DNA from: Prolixibacteraceae bacterium | Lineage (GTDB): Bacteria > Bacteroidota > Bacteroidia > Bacteroidales > Prolixibacteraceae | NCBI GenBank assembly: GCA_003516705.1 | Contig: DPCJ01000007.1 | Coordinates: 1-6,978, forward strand | Reading direction: 5' to 3' | Length of the DNA stretch: 6,978 nucleotides | Shown here: in pieces, positions 6,340-6,978 of the stretch | Position numbering within the stretch: the first letter of the stretch is position 1 | Layout of the letters: the number at the start of each line of letters is the position of its first letter | Program-made: the position numbers and the translations under genes | The notes under the pieces: model-generated | What the model was told of the DNA's origin: nothing | What the model saw: the letters and a program-made list of their open reading frames with translations, nothing else | Database searches by the model: none

Positions 6340-6978
6340 CTATTCAAAATCAGGGTAAAGCAAATACTTTTTTCTAATCTCTTTGTATTTATCTGTTTCG
6401 GGTACAAACAACTGCATAATTTCGGCCTCGCTTTTACCCTCCCTGATTTGACTCAGTAAAACTCCCGTTCCGGCCAAAGTATCGAACCACTTTTCACGAT
6501 TGATAAAATCTTTTTCAACTTCATATTTTTCATAAAAATCAAGAAAAAACTGTAAGGTGAATTGCGGAACTTCTGTCAGTTCCCTCAAATCAATACCGTA
6601 ACATTTCTGATTTTCATTTACAGGATCAATAGCAGCACCTGGTTTATCGACAGGTGTAAAATGAAAACCTCCAAGATTTTTTTGCAAACCACCCAATACC
6701 TGAAACGGATAATCAGTTCCTCTGCCAACACTCACGGTTGTTGCCTCGAAAAAACAAAGCGAAGGGTATAATCTTACCGACAGATAATTTGGTAAATTGG
6801 GCGAAGGCGGAACTGGCAACTCATATTTTGTACGATGGGTGTAATTCAAAACCGGAATTACATTGAGCACACACGGAATTGTGTCAGTCCACATTTCACC
6901 ATTAATCATCAGAGCAAGTTCGCCAACAGTGCACCCGTGTACAATCGGAATCGGATCCATTCCAACAAACGATTTAAA
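6340..6978 (-). CDS. namZ: DUF1343/NamZ-type exo-beta-N-acetylmuramidase, C-terminal part (5' truncated by window edge)
   Basis: Characterised members of this family (NamZ of Bacillus subtilis and Tannerella forsythia) remove MurNAc from the non-reducing end of peptidoglycan glycan fragments. The 212 codons present are open to the right edge; FKSFVG precedes the methionine at 6960, so that ATG is internal. Family landmarks in order are MDPIPIVHGCTVGELA, LPVPPSPNLPNYLSVRLYPSLC (split between substrate-site loops), VSVGRGTDYPFQVLGG, FTPVDKPGA, KCYGIDLRELTE and a helical C-terminus ending in LYPDFE. The usual length is about 390-430 residues, so about half, including the N-terminal signal and part of the active site, is missing. 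The assignment to DUF1343 is firm; muramidase activity is inferred from the family. The gene is followed after 2 bases by the sodium:solute symporter. Its promoter lies outside the window. Confidence 0.87.
   Translation of the reverse strand, partial: FKSFVGMDPIPIVHGCTVGELALMINGEMWTDTIPCVLNVIPVLNYTHRTKYELPVPPSPNLPNYLSVRLYPSLCFFEATTVSVGRGTDYPFQVLGGLQKNLGGFHFTPVDKPGAAIDPVNENQKCYGIDLRELTEVPQFTLQFFLDFYEKYEVEKDFINREKWFDTLAGTGVLLSQIREGKSEAEIMQLFVPETDKYKEIRKKYLLYPDFE

Overview
The window looks like a chromosomal segment of a member of the Bacteroidota, probably a Bacteroidales or Marinilabiliales-like lineage; the order is a guess. The signs are low GC, promoters of the TTTG-N(19-21)-TAnnTTTG type, gene starts without Shine-Dalgarno sequences, a lipoprotein whose cysteine is followed by acidic residues, and best family matches to genes typical of that phylum. 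There are no RNA genes, mobile elements, CRISPR arrays or phage genes. No gap exceeds 300 bases; the longest is 731-910.

Layout. Positions 1-362 (+) hold the 3' end of murF, the last cytoplasmic ligase of peptidoglycan precursor synthesis. It converges on a cytoplasmic thioredoxin gene (359-730, -). A divergent regulatory region (731-910) separates thioredoxin from cca (911-2323, +), a tRNA nucleotidyltransferase with an HD domain. This region holds a good cca promoter, a -7 element for trxA, an imperfect direct repeat and a perfect 14-bp inverted repeat in the cca leader. cca converges on a minus-strand series that fills the rest of the window. Read in transcription order from the right edge, that series is: a DUF1343/NamZ-type exo-N-acetylmuramidase (6340-6978, 5' end missing), a sodium:solute symporter (4895-6337), a 105-base gap with a promoter element, a beta-helix lipoprotein (3338-4789, TTG start) and a secreted endonuclease/exonuclease/phosphatase-family protein (2320-3348).

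How the genes may work together. NamZ and the symporter are 2 bases apart and suggest salvage of N-acetylmuramic acid or muropeptides: exo-cleavage outside the cytoplasm, then Na+-driven uptake. The lipoprotein and the secreted nuclease-like enzyme overlap by 11 bases and look like a translationally coupled cell-envelope pair of unknown job. I did not find a clearly novel defence or mobile system. The best leads are the lipoprotein/nuclease pair, the NamZ/symporter pair and the palindrome in the cca leader.
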